Of a DNA stretch of 64,000 bases, positions 21,719 to 29,965 are shown in pieces. How positions within the stretch are numbered: position 1 is the first letter of the stretch; each line of letters opens with the position of its first letter. The DNA lies in assembly GCF_006491645.1 (NCBI RefSeq), contig NZ_VDCZ01000008.1:62001-126000 (forward strand), written 5' to 3'. The position numbers and the translations under genes were made by a program. The notes beneath the pieces were generated by a model. That model did not search any database. It had not been told where the DNA came from and saw only the letters and a list, made by a program, of their open reading frames with translations. Source of the DNA: Flavobacterium profundi (GTDB lineage: Bacteria > Bacteroidota > Bacteroidia > Flavobacteriales > Flavobacteriaceae).

Positions 21719-22918
21719 TTAAAAATAGTTGGCTAATTCCAAAGCTTGGTCGGAACTGCTTTTTCCAATATATGTCAAAAACATTTTTTCGGTGCTGTGT
21801 CCAGTTGCAGAAATAAGTAAAGAAGTAGGAATGGTTCCGTAAAAATTTGTTGCAAAAGAACGTCTACCAATATGTGAAGTTACTAATTCATGTTTTTCAT
21901 ATTCTTTAAACACTTTGCGATTTGTATCGGGATCGTTTTTTCCTCCGAAAACTAAATCTGTAATTCCAGCTTTTTTACAAACTATTTTTATTAGAACATT
22001 ATATTTAGGGTCGGTAGTTTTTTTCGGAAAATTACCGTTTCTCTTTTTTAAAATTGCAGTAACCTTTGGGTGCAATGGTAAAACCATTTTTTTACCTGTT
22101 TTTTGTTGAGAAAACTCAATTAATTGCTTACCTGAATGAGTAATAACCATTTCTTTTTTGAATCTCATAAAATCTGAAATTCTTTGTCCTGTATAACAAC
22201 TTATTAATAGCCAATCTCTAGCTTCTTCTTGTTCCTGGATGCCTATTTTTAGATTTTCAATTTTTTCTAATTCTTCAAAAGTTAAATAAACACTAATTGC
22301 TTTTCTTTCTGTAGTACGAATTTCTTCTAATTCATTGCTTATCGTTAATCCTCGTTTCTTAGCGTGCTTACAAATGGACTTAATTACTTTTAAATTATTA
22401 GCAATAGTGTTTTTGCTATATCCATTTGTTAGATTATAATTTTCAAATTCATTTTTGAATTTTATATTAATATCTTTAACTAAATACTTTTTCTTGTATT
22501 CTTTTTCAATTTTGATTAGTTTGTTCTTTACAACATTAATTTTTAATACTTGCCTATGGCTTATATCGTTTTTTCTCTCTTCTAAATAAAAATTAAAATA
22601 ATCAATTAATGATGTTGGAACTATACTTTCCTCTTGTGGATTAAAAAAATTTTTTAGCCATTGTAAATTTATTTCCTGATCTAAATTATTATTGTAGTAA
22701 TTTAGCAACTTAGTTTTAAGTTCTTGCAATTCGAAATCAAGATTTTTAAATTCGGCATTCTTTAAATTTTTTGGACGTTGTTTAGCAGCACTCCATTCTG
22801 AAGGATTAATAATGAAGTTTGTTTTTGTTTTAACATCAACCTTACGACCATCTATTAATCTAACATAAATATTTGCAGGATTATTTTTTGTCTGAATTAA
22901 AAATTTAATTGTAGCCAT
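21719..22918 (-). CDS. int: Tyrosine recombinase (phage integrase), Bacteroidota type
   Basis: The 399-aa enzyme catalyses site-specific integration and excision. It has an N-terminal arm-binding domain (1-45), a SAM-like core-binding domain (100-205) and a catalytic domain with Arg246 (TGQRISDF), His349 and Arg352 (HIGRR), His374 (TGHS) and Tyr383 (FLTYIG), all present. It lies 160 bp from the att-like sequence, reading away from it. Confidence 0.95.
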   Translation of the reverse strand: MATIKFLIQTKNNPANIYVRLIDGRKVDVKTKTNFIINPSEWSAAKQRPKNLKNAEFKNLDFELQELKTKLLNYYNNNLDQEINLQWLKNFFNPQEESIVPTSLIDYFNFYLEERKNDISHRQVLKINVVKNKLIKIEKEYKKKYLVKDINIKFKNEFENYNLTNGYSKNTIANNLKVIKSICKHAKKRGLTISNELEEIRTTERKAISVYLTFEELEKIENLKIGIQEQEEARDWLLISCYTGQRISDFMRFKKEMVITHSGKQLIEFSQQKTGKKMVLPLHPKVTAILKKRNGNFPKKTTDPKYNVLIKIVCKKAGITDLVFGGKNDPDTNRKVFKEYEKHELVTSHIGRRSFATNFYGTIPTSLLISATGHSTEKMFLTYIGKSSSDQALELANYF

Positions 22919-22987
22919 GTTTTATTTTTTTAAGCAAACTTAAAGAAAAAGCCGACATTTAGCCAACAATTACTTTAATGGTTTTTA

Positions 22988-23080
22988 ATCAAATATAATG
23001 AAATATACAAAACATCTTATATTTAAAGAAGCCTTTGTTTATTTGATTATATTTGATTTTATTTGATTAAAGATATTTGA
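22988..23080. repeat. Phased ATTTGATT repeats near att site (integrase arm sites?)
   Basis: ATTTGATT recurs at 23041, 23051 and 23061 with a strict 10-bp period, then a partial ATATTTGA at 23073, and an inverted copy AATCAAAT at 22988-22995. They lie between the integrase start and the att core, as arm-type binding sites for integrase or excisionase would. Confidence 0.55.
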
Positions 23081-23096
23081 GTTCAGGTGGGACCAC
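23079..23096 (+). other. Putative att core: displaced tRNA 3' end
   Basis: GAGTTCAGGTGGGACCAC reads as the 3' part of a tRNA: end of the T-loop (GAGT), T-stem strand TCAGG, acceptor strand TGGGACC and discriminator A. No cloverleaf exists upstream, so this is not a full tRNA. A strong terminator follows directly, as expected after a native tRNA gene. The matching intact tRNA (5' end GGTCCCA) should lie at the other border. Confidence 0.5.
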
Positions 23097-23135
23097 AAAA
23101 CAAAATAGCCTTCATTGAAGGCTATTTTGTTTTTT
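23097..23135 (+). terminator. Strong terminator at element border
   Basis: A 17-bp stem AAAACAAAATAGCCTTC/GAAGGCTATTTTGTTTT with a 3-nt loop is followed by further T residues. It would end the transcript of the tRNA gene split by integration. The bases 23136-23283 before the next promoter show nothing else. Confidence 0.85.
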
Positions 23136-23283
23136 AATAAGAAAAACATTTTTAAAAGTTTTTGTTAAAAAAAAATTGTTTAATACAGAAATATTTATAA
23201 TTTCGTAAGTAATAAAATGATTGGCCTCAATTTATTCATATAATATTAAAGAACAATTTTCTTTTAAAATAGGAAAAAGTTTT

Positions 23284-23291
23284 TATTTTTG
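23284..23291 (+). promoter_or_regulatory. -7 box of PID-CTERM-like gene
   Basis: TATTTTTG fits TAnnTTTG and lies inside the longer upstream reading frame, so translation must start after it, at 23299, 23308 or 23311. Confidence 0.6.
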
Positions 23292-23310
23292 TAACCTAAT
23301 GGAAATTATG

Positions 23311-23508
23311 ATGAACAAAAGACTTATTCTTTTATTAGTTTTGTTGTCTTTTCAGAATGTTTTTTCTGATTCGACACCTCCGCCACCACCACCAACTCCA
23401 CCGCCAGGGTTGCCTATAGACAATGGAGTCGTTGCTATGATATTTGCAGGCTTGATTTTTGGTTATTATATAGTAAGAAAATTCGATTTTAAAAAGAATT
23501 ATCTATAA
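23311..23508 (+). CDS. PID-CTERM-like small surface protein (65 aa)
   Basis: A signal peptide (MNKRLILLLVLLSFQNVFS) is followed by a proline tract (PPPPPPTPPPGLPID) and a C-terminal TM helix with basic tail (MIFAGLIFGYYIVRK). The Pro-rich stretch, the PID motif and the final TM plus lysine match the flavobacterial PID-CTERM sorting signal, here covering almost the whole mature protein. The start is chosen after the -7 box; 23308 is equally possible. Confidence 0.65.
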   Translation: MNKRLILLLVLLSFQNVFSDSTPPPPPPTPPPGLPIDNGVVAMIFAGLIFGYYIVRKFDFKKNYL

Positions 23509-23513
23509 TTCTT

Positions 23514-24104
23514 TTACACTCTTAAATCTTGTATTCTTTTTACATATTTTCCTATAACATCAAATTCTAAATTTACTATTGTTCCAACTTTAAAAGTTTT
23601 AAAGTTAGTGTTCTCATAGGTATATGGAATAATGGCTACTGAAAATTGATTTAATTTTGAATCTACAACAGTCAAGCTCGTTCCATTGACAGTTATTGAG
23701 CCTTTTTCAATTGTAATATTACTTTGAGTTTTGTCATACTCAAAAGTGAAATACCAACTTCCGTCTGCTTCTTTAATGTTAATGCAAATTCCTGTTTGGT
23801 CGACATGACCTTGAACAATATGACCATCTAAACGATCACCAAGTTTCATGGCTCTTTCTAAGTTTATTTTATCATTTAGTTTCCATGATGAAATTGTGGT
23901 TTTGTCAATCGTTTCTTTAATTGCAGTAACGGTATAAGTGTTGTTTTCTATTGCTACAACCGTTAAACAAATGCCATTATGAGCTACGCTTTGGTCGATT
24001 TTTAATTCATGGGTAATGTTAGATTCAATTTTTAAATGTAAGTTTTCTTGCTCTTGACTTATTTCTTGTAGAGTTCCTAATGTTTCAATAATACCTGTAA
24101 ACAT
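23514..24104 (-). CDS. ribE: Riboflavin synthase alpha chain
   Basis: It converts two 6,7-dimethyl-8-ribityllumazine molecules to riboflavin plus the pyrimidinedione. The 196-aa protein has the start MFTGIIE and two lumazine-binding repeats (about 1-90 and 95-190), with the signature GHIVQGHVDQTG at the second repeat. The length is normal. It is divergent from pdxA across a 58-bp gap, with no FMN riboswitch visible. Confidence 0.95.
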   Translation of the reverse strand: MFTGIIETLGTLQEISQEQENLHLKIESNITHELKIDQSVAHNGICLTVVAIENNTYTVTAIKETIDKTTISSWKLNDKINLERAMKLGDRLDGHIVQGHVDQTGICINIKEADGSWYFTFEYDKTQSNITIEKGSITVNGTSLTVVDSKLNQFSVAIIPYTYENTNFKTFKVGTIVNLEFDVIGKYVKRIQDLRV

Positions 24105-24120
24105 AACTGATTTATTTTAC

Positions 24121-24128
24121 TAAATTTG
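24121..24128 (+). promoter_or_regulatory. -7 box for pdxA
   Basis: TAAATTTG fits TAnnTTTG, 34 bp before the pdxA ATG, in the ribE-pdxA divergent gap. Confidence 0.55.
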
Positions 24129-24162
24129 TAGCTCAAAAGTAAGCAATAAATACTAACTAGTT

Positions 24163-25206
24163 ATGGTTAAAAAAGCAGAAAATATAATTGTAGGAATATC
24201 AATAGGAGATTTGAACGGAATTGGTCCAGAAGTAATCTTGAAAACCTTTGAAGATAATAGAATGCTTGAGCTTTGTACTCCAGTTATTTTTGCAAATGTT
24301 AAAATCATATCTTTTTTAAAAAAGAACCTAGCTTTAGATTCAAGTTTACATGGAATCGATTCTTTAGAGCAAATTGTTTTAGGGAAAATTAATGTTTTGA
24401 ATGTATGGAAAGAAGGTGTAAATTTAGAATTTGGAAAGAATGATGATGTAGTTGGTAAATATGCAATAAAATCTTTTGCTACAGCAACAAAAGCACTTAA
24501 AGACAAGCAAGTAGATGTACTGGTTACGGCTCCAATAAACAAATATAATATTCAATCTGAAGATTTTAAATTTCCTGGACATACTGATTATTTGGACAAA
24601 GAGTTGTCTGGAAATGCTCTAATGTTAATGGTTCATGATAAATTAAGAGTAGGGCTTCTTACCGACCATATTCCAGTAAACGAAATTTCAAATTATTTGA
24701 CAGAAGAATTGTTGGAAAGAAAAGTGGGGACAATCGTAAAAACCTTACAGCAAGATTTTGGTATTTCTAAGCCTAAAGTGGCTATTTTGGGTTTAAATCC
24801 TCATAGTGGTGATAATGGTGTTATAGGTGATGAAGAAGAAAAAGTGATTAAACCCGCAGTAAAAAAAATGTTTGATTTAGGTCAGTTGGTTTTTGGGCCT
24901 TATGCTTCCGATAGTTTTTTCGGTTCTTTACAATATGAAAAATATGATGCTATTTTAGCTATGTACCACGACCAAGGTTTAATTCCTTTTAAAACCTTGT
25001 CTTTTGGTAATGGAGTGAATTATACAGCAGGATTAAATCGAATACGTACTTCTCCAGATCATGGGACAGCTTTTGAAATAGCTGGAAAAGGAATTGCGAA
25101 ACATGATTCATTTAAAGAAGCGGTTTATTTAGCTTTGGATATTTATAAAAAGCGAAATGAATATCAAGAACTTACAAAAAAGCCTTTGAAGGCAAAACAA
25201 AATTAG
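24163..25206 (+). CDS. pdxA: 4-hydroxythreonine-4-phosphate dehydrogenase
   Basis: NAD-dependent oxidation of 4-phosphohydroxy-threonine in pyridoxal phosphate synthesis (DXP-dependent route). The 347-aa protein shows family motifs GISIGDLNGIGPEV at the N-terminus, APINK and PGHTDYL with a metal-binding His, and MYHDQGLIPFK, LNRIRTSPDHGTAF near the C-terminus. The length is typical. Confidence 0.95.
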   Translation: MVKKAENIIVGISIGDLNGIGPEVILKTFEDNRMLELCTPVIFANVKIISFLKKNLALDSSLHGIDSLEQIVLGKINVLNVWKEGVNLEFGKNDDVVGKYAIKSFATATKALKDKQVDVLVTAPINKYNIQSEDFKFPGHTDYLDKELSGNALMLMVHDKLRVGLLTDHIPVNEISNYLTEELLERKVGTIVKTLQQDFGISKPKVAILGLNPHSGDNGVIGDEEEKVIKPAVKKMFDLGQLVFGPYASDSFFGSLQYEKYDAILAMYHDQGLIPFKTLSFGNGVNYTAGLNRIRTSPDHGTAFEIAGKGIAKHDSFKEAVYLALDIYKKRNEYQELTKKPLKAKQN

Positions 25207-25255
25207 TTGTAAACAAAAAAATGTTTATAACATGTTTGAATTTATAATAATTTTA

Positions 25256-25263
25256 TATCTTTG
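25256..25263 (+). promoter_or_regulatory. -7 box for the yceD-rpmF operon
   Basis: TATCTTTG fits TAnnTTTG, with a TTTG at 25235-25238 upstream. It excludes the upstream TTG start and supports 25294. Confidence 0.6.
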
Positions 25264-25293
25264 CAACCCCTTAAAGAAAGGTTGACTGTTGTT

Positions 25294-25827
25294 ATGAAAA
25301 ATTTAAAAGCATATTTAATTCAGTTTTCTGGATTAAAAATCGGAAAGCATCAGTTTGAATATCAGTTAGATAATTCGTTCTTTGAGCACTTTAATTTTGA
25401 AGAATTTAATAGTGTAGCTATTAAAGTAGATTTAATTTTAGAGAAAAAAAACACGATGCTTGAGTTGAATTTCAAGCATAAAGGAATAGTAAATGTTCCT
25501 TGTGATTTAACGAATGAGCCTTTTGATTTGCCAGTTAAGGGTAAATTGAGGTTAATTGTGAATTTTGGAGATTCATTTAATGATGAAAATGAAGAGTTGC
25601 TCATTTTGCCACACGGTGAGTTTCAGGTAGATGTATCTCAATATATATATGAAATGATTGTTCTTTCTGTTCCATTTAAAAGAATTCACCCAGGTGTAAA
25701 AGATGGAACTTTAAAAACAGATGTTTTAGATAAATTAGATGCATTATCTCCGAAAGAAGATAAAAAGGAAGAAGAGAATATAGACCCAAGGTGGGAGAAT
25801 TTAAAAAAACTATTAACGGATAAATAA
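25294..25827 (+). CDS. YceD/DUF177-family protein
   Basis: The 177-aa protein starts at MKNLKAYLIQFSGLKIGKHQ, after the -7 box. It matches the DUF177 family (plant/bacterial YceD), with VPCDLTNEPFDLPVKGKLRL in the middle and the acidic C-terminal ENIDPRWENLKKLL. Family members are linked to 23S rRNA accumulation and precede rpmF in many bacteria. Here rpmF follows after nine bases. Confidence 0.9.
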   Translation: MKNLKAYLIQFSGLKIGKHQFEYQLDNSFFEHFNFEEFNSVAIKVDLILEKKNTMLELNFKHKGIVNVPCDLTNEPFDLPVKGKLRLIVNFGDSFNDENEELLILPHGEFQVDVSQYIYEMIVLSVPFKRIHPGVKDGTLKTDVLDKLDALSPKEDKKEEENIDPRWENLKKLLTDK

Positions 25828-25836
25828 TATAGTAAA

Positions 25837-26031
25837 ATGGCACATCCTAAGAGAAAAACCTCGAAAACGAGAAGAGACAAGAGAAGAACGCACTATAAAG
25901 CGTCTGTTCCTCAAATTGCAACATGTCCTGTTACAGGTGAAGCACATTTATACCACAGAGCTTACTGGCATGAAGGTAAAATGTACTACAGAGGTCAAGT
26001 AGTAATTGATAAAGCTGAGGCAGTAGCTTAA
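25837..26031 (+). CDS. rpmF: 50S ribosomal protein L32
   Basis: The 64-aa protein begins [20 protein letters not shown], the universal L32 N-terminus, and ends with the Bacteroidota form [15 protein letters not shown]. The four-cysteine zinc finger found in other phyla is absent, as usual for the group. It is in an operon with the DUF177 gene and followed by a terminator. Confidence 0.97.
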   Translation: MAHPKRKTSKTRRDKRRTHYKASVPQIATCPVTGEAHLYHRAYWHEGKMYYRGQVVIDKAEAVA

Positions 26032-26050
26032 TTGCTTCAATGAAATAGAG

Positions 26051-26079
26051 AAAAACTCTCACGCAGTGAGAGTTTTTTT
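26051..26079 (+). terminator. Terminator after rpmF
   Basis: The AAAAACTCTCAC/GTGAGAGTTTTT stem has a 3-nt loop, with the T-run ending at 26079. Confidence 0.9.
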
Positions 26080-26192
26080 GTTAATATGCATTTTGTTATA
26101 TTAATAACTTTATTTTACACAGGTTTGATTTTTTTTTTGTAATTTCAAACACTTTTTTATTAAGCGATTATTAAAAAAGAAAAATTATTTTT

Positions 26193-27191
26193 ATGAATAA
26201 AATTACAGCCGCAATAACAGCTATTGGCTCATATGTTCCTGATTATGTGTTGTCTAATCAAGTGTTGGAAAATATGGTAGAAACCAACGATGAATGGATT
26301 ACTACTAGAACGGGAATAAAAGAAAGAAGAATTTTAAAGGAAGAAGGCGAAGGAACTTCCTTTTTGGCAATAAAAGCTGCTCAAAATCTATTTGATAAAG
26401 CTAAAATTGATCCAAAAGAAATTGATTTAGTAATTATGGCAACGGCAACTCCAGATATGCCAGTTGCTTCTACAGGAGTTTATGTTGCTACTCAAATTGG
26501 AGCAACAAATGCTTTTGCTTTTGACTTACAAGCAGCATGTTCCAGTTTTCTTTATGGAATGTCTACCGCTTCTGCTTACATACAATCCGGAAAATATAAA
26601 AAAGTCTTATTAATAGGTGCAGACAAAATGTCATCTATTATTGATTACACTGATAGGGCTACCTGTATCATTTTTGGTGATGGAGGTGGAGCTGTTTTGT
26701 TTGAGCCTAATGAGGACGGATTAGGGTTGCAAGATGAAATCTTAAGAAGTGATGGAGTGGGTAGAGAGTTTCTAAAAATTGAGGCTGGAGGTTCTATTTT
26801 ACCAGCTTCTGAAGAAACTGTAAAAAACAAACAGCATTATGTATTTCAAGATGGGAAGACTGTTTTTAAATATGCAGTGTCTGGAATGGCTGATGTGAGC
26901 GAAAAAATAATGGAAAGAAACCAACTTACACATGATGATGTAAATTGGTTGGTTGCACATCAGGCCAATAAGAGAATTATTGATGCTACCGCTAATAGAA
27001 TGGGAGTTGAAGAGTCTAAGGTATTAGTAAACATTCACCGTTATGGCAACACTACCTCTGCAACTTTACCGTTGCTATTATGTGATTTTGAGAGTCAATT
27101 AAAAAAGGGAGATAATATTATTTTTGCAGCCTTTGGAGGTGGCTTCACATGGGGAGCGATTTATCTGAAATGGGCTTATAATAAACAATAA
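26193..27191 (+). CDS. fabH: 3-oxoacyl-ACP synthase III (KAS III)
   Basis: It condenses acetyl-CoA with malonyl-ACP to start fatty acid synthesis. The 332-aa protein has catalytic Cys116 (LQAACSSF), His in WLVAHQANKRI (about 257) and Asn in HRYGNTTSA (about 287). It heads a fabH-accB-accC cluster, so malonyl-CoA production and its first use are encoded together. Confidence 0.95.
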   Translation: MNKITAAITAIGSYVPDYVLSNQVLENMVETNDEWITTRTGIKERRILKEEGEGTSFLAIKAAQNLFDKAKIDPKEIDLVIMATATPDMPVASTGVYVATQIGATNAFAFDLQAACSSFLYGMSTASAYIQSGKYKKVLLIGADKMSSIIDYTDRATCIIFGDGGGAVLFEPNEDGLGLQDEILRSDGVGREFLKIEAGGSILPASEETVKNKQHYVFQDGKTVFKYAVSGMADVSEKIMERNQLTHDDVNWLVAHQANKRIIDATANRMGVEESKVLVNIHRYGNTTSATLPLLLCDFESQLKKGDNIIFAAFGGGFTWGAIYLKWAYNKQ

Positions 27192-27204
27192 CAAACCAAA
27201 CCAA

Positions 27205-27705
27205 ATGTCAAATAGTATGGATATTAGAGAAATTCAAAACCTAATTAAATTTGTAGCTAAATCAGGAGCTACCGAAGTAAAGTTAGAAATGGATGATTTT
27301 AAAATCACCATAAAAACTACAAGTGAAGGTGCAGAAAGTACAACTACTTATGTACAACAAGTTCCCGTTTCTAATGCTTTACCACAAGCTCCAGCGAATC
27401 AACCTGTTGCTCCAACAGCTCCAGTAACTCCACAAACAACTAAAGAAGCGGATGACAATTCAAAATATATTACTATAAAATCGCCAATAATTGGTACTTT
27501 TTATAGAAAACCAGCTCCAGACAAACCTGTTTTTGTAGAAGTAGGTAGCTCGGTTTCTAAAGGTGATGTAGTTTGTGTAATTGAAGCTATGAAATTATTT
27601 AACGAAATTGAATCAGAAATTTCTGGTAAAATTGTTAAAATATTAGTTGACGATTCTTCACCAGTAGAATTTGACCAACCTTTATTTTTAGTTGATCCAT
27701 CTTAA
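27205..27705 (+). CDS. accB: Biotin carboxyl carrier protein of acetyl-CoA carboxylase
   Basis: The 166-aa protein has a helical N-terminus (MDIREIQNLIKFV), an Ala/Pro/Thr linker (55-85) and a biotinyl domain with Lys130 in VIEAMKLFNE as the biotin site. It starts 13 bp after fabH. A start at the internal MDIREI codon is also possible. Confidence 0.95.
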   Translation: MSNSMDIREIQNLIKFVAKSGATEVKLEMDDFKITIKTTSEGAESTTTYVQQVPVSNALPQAPANQPVAPTAPVTPQTTKEADDNSKYITIKSPIIGTFYRKPAPDKPVFVEVGSSVSKGDVVCVIEAMKLFNEIESEISGKIVKILVDDSSPVEFDQPLFLVDPS

Positions 27706-27787
27706 TAAAGTTAGAAATTAGTATTTAGAAGTAATTACTTCTTTTTGTCTAATTGACATATTGTCTAATTATCTAATTAAAAATATT

Positions 27788-29140
27788 ATGTTTAAAAAAA
27801 TATTAATTGCAAATAGAGGGGAAATTGCCTTACGTGTAATTAGAACCTGTAAAGAGATGGGAATTAAAACTGTTGCTGTTTATTCTACAGCTGATGCAGA
27901 CAGTTTACATGTGCGTTTTGCAGATGAAGCAGTATGTATTGGGCCTCCTCCAAGCAACCTTTCTTATTTAAAGATGTCTAATATTATTGCTGCTGCTGAA
28001 ATTACAAATGCAGATGCAATACATCCTGGATATGGTTTTTTGTCTGAGAACGCTAAATTTTCAAAAATATGTGAAGAACATGGTATCAAATTCATTGGAG
28101 CTTCTGCTGAAATGATAGATAAAATGGGTGATAAAGCTACAGCTAAAGCTACTATGAAAGCTGCAGGTGTGCCTTGTGTTCCTGGTTCTGATGGTATTTT
28201 AGAATCTTTTGAACAAGCTCAAAAAATTGCAAAAGACATGGGATATCCTGTGATGCTTAAAGCAACAGCTGGTGGTGGTGGAAAAGGAATGAGAGCGGTT
28301 TGGAAACCTGAAGATTTATTAAAAGCATGGGAAAGTGCTCGTCAAGAAGCTGGTGCTGCTTTTGGTAATGATGGGATGTACATGGAAAAATTAATTGAAG
28401 AACCAAGGCATATAGAAATTCAGGTAATTGGAGATTCTTTTGGTAAAGCTTGTCATTTATCGGAAAGAGACTGTTCTGTTCAAAGAAGACATCAAAAATT
28501 AACAGAAGAAACACCTTCTCCTTTTATGACGGATGAACTTCGAAATAAAATGGGAGATGCAGCGGTTAAAGCAGCGGAATTTATTAAATATGAAGGAGCT
28601 GGAACTGTAGAATTCTTGGTGGATAAGCATAGAAATTTTTATTTTATGGAAATGAATACGCGTATTCAGGTAGAACATCCAATTACAGAACAAGTAATTG
28701 ATTATGACTTAATTCGCGAGCAAATTTTAGTAGCAGCAGGAGTGCCTATTTCAGGTAAAAATTATTTTCCACAATTACACTCTATAGAATGTCGTATCAA
28801 TGCTGAAGATCCGTACAATGATTTTCGCCCTTCCCCAGGTAAAATAACGGTTTTACATTCTCCTGGAGGGCATGGTGTGCGTTTAGATACGCATGTATAT
28901 GCTGGATATACAATTCCGCCTAATTATGACTCTATGATTGCAAAATTAATTACTACTGCTCAAACAAGAGAAGAAGCAATCAATAAGATGAAAAGAGCTT
29001 TAGATGAGTTTGTTATTGAAGGAATTAAAACGACTATTCCATTTCATAGACAACTTATGGATGAACCGGATTATGTTGAAGGTAATTACACCACAAAATT
29101 TATGGAAACTTTCGTAATGAAAGAAAAAATAGAAGATTAA
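27788..29140 (+). CDS. accC: Biotin carboxylase subunit of acetyl-CoA carboxylase
   Basis: It carboxylates the biotin on AccB using ATP and bicarbonate. The start at 27788 ([17 protein letters not shown]) gives the normal 450 aa. It shows the ATP-grasp glycine loop ([11 protein letters not shown]), [20 protein letters not shown] and the [12 protein letters not shown] segment. It is 82 bp after accB and followed by a strong terminator. Confidence 0.96.
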   Translation: MFKKILIANRGEIALRVIRTCKEMGIKTVAVYSTADADSLHVRFADEAVCIGPPPSNLSYLKMSNIIAAAEITNADAIHPGYGFLSENAKFSKICEEHGIKFIGASAEMIDKMGDKATAKATMKAAGVPCVPGSDGILESFEQAQKIAKDMGYPVMLKATAGGGGKGMRAVWKPEDLLKAWESARQEAGAAFGNDGMYMEKLIEEPRHIEIQVIGDSFGKACHLSERDCSVQRRHQKLTEETPSPFMTDELRNKMGDAAVKAAEFIKYEGAGTVEFLVDKHRNFYFMEMNTRIQVEHPITEQVIDYDLIREQILVAAGVPISGKNYFPQLHSIECRINAEDPYNDFRPSPGKITVLHSPGGHGVRLDTHVYAGYTIPPNYDSMIAKLITTAQTREEAINKMKRALDEFVIEGIKTTIPFHRQLMDEPDYVEGNYTTKFMETFVMKEKIED

Positions 29141-29144
29141 CAAT

Positions 29145-29178
29145 AAAAAAACTCCCGATGTGAATCGGGAGTTTTTTT
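29145..29178 (+). terminator. Terminator after accC, shared with sdhB
   Basis: An ACTCCCGAT/ATCGGGAGT stem with a GTGA loop is flanked by A- and T-runs, so it works for both converging operons. Confidence 0.9.
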
Positions 29179-29200
29179 ATTTAGTAGTATGTACTTTCTA

Positions 29201-29959
29201 TTATAAACTTGCTTTTAAGAACTCTCTATTCATTCGAGCAATATTTTCTAATGAAATACCTTTTGGACATTCAATTTCACAAGCTCCAGTATTGGTACAG
29301 TTACCAAAGCCTTCTTCGTCCATTTGTCTGACCATGTTTTGAACGCGTTGCGCGGCTTCTACTTTACCTTGTGGTAATAGGGCATATTGAGATACTTTTG
29401 CACCTACAAAAAGCATTGCAGAGCCGTTTTTACAAGTTGCCACACAAGCACCACACCCAATACAAGCAGCTGCCATAAATGCTTTGTCAGCGTCATCTTT
29501 TGGTACAGGAGTTGCATTAGCATCTATTGTGTTACCTGATGTGTTTACAGAAACAAATCCTCCCGCTTGCTGAATTCTATCAAACGAACTTCTATCAACA
29601 ACTAAATCTTTTACAACAGGGAAAGCTTTACTTCTAAAAGGCTCAATGTAAATAGTATCACCATCTTTGAACTTTCTCATATGAAGTTGGCAAGTAGTTG
29701 TCCCAGTTTCTGGTCCGTGTGCTCTACCGTTAATATATAAGGAACACATACCGCAAATTCCTTCTCTACAATCATGATCAAAAGCAACTGGTTCTTGTTT
29801 GTTGTTAATTAATTGTTCGTTTAATTGGTCTAGCATTTCTAAAAACGAACTTGCAGTAGATACGTTATCTAATTTGTAATCTACAATTCCTCCTTTATCA
29901 TTCGCGTTTTTTTGACGCCAAATTTTAAGGTTTATATTTATGTTTTTTGCTGTACTCAT
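29201..29959 (-). CDS. sdhB: Succinate dehydrogenase iron-sulfur subunit
   Basis: It passes electrons from the flavoprotein to quinone through three clusters: 2Fe-2S ([16 protein letters not shown]), 4Fe-4S ([11 protein letters not shown]) and 3Fe-4S ([15 protein letters not shown]). The 252-aa protein is the last gene of the sdhCAB operon, seven bases after sdhA. It belongs to the Bacteroidota (b558-type) succinate:quinone oxidoreductase. Confidence 0.96.
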   Translation of the reverse strand: MSTAKNININLKIWRQKNANDKGGIVDYKLDNVSTASSFLEMLDQLNEQLINNKQEPVAFDHDCREGICGMCSLYINGRAHGPETGTTTCQLHMRKFKDGDTIYIEPFRSKAFPVVKDLVVDRSSFDRIQQAGGFVSVNTSGNTIDANATPVPKDDADKAFMAAACIGCGACVATCKNGSAMLFVGAKVSQYALLPQGKVEAAQRVQNMVRQMDEEGFGNCTNTGACEIECPKGISLENIARMNREFLKASL

Positions 29960-29965
29960 AATTTC

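Larger units (their letters stand above)
1..23096. mobile_element. Integrated phage-like element, left end outside window
   Basis: The stretch combines a tyrosine recombinase at its right edge, an XRE repressor with divergent early genes, an excisionase-like HTH protein, a probable replication protein, DNA-modification genes, and a late operon ending in a muramidase. Genes are small, tightly packed, mostly on the minus strand and mostly of unknown function, unlike the metabolic genes after 23,100. The right border is placed after the tRNA-3'-end-like att core at 23079-23096. The left border is not in the window. No tail, terminase or portal gene is seen, so the kind of phage (tailless or satellite) is inferred, not shown. 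Confidence 0.85.

Noticed and set aside
23060..23096. Complete tRNA gene
   Set aside because: Only the 3' part fits a tRNA. The sequence before it is AT-rich repeats with no D-arm, anticodon arm or 5' acceptor strand.
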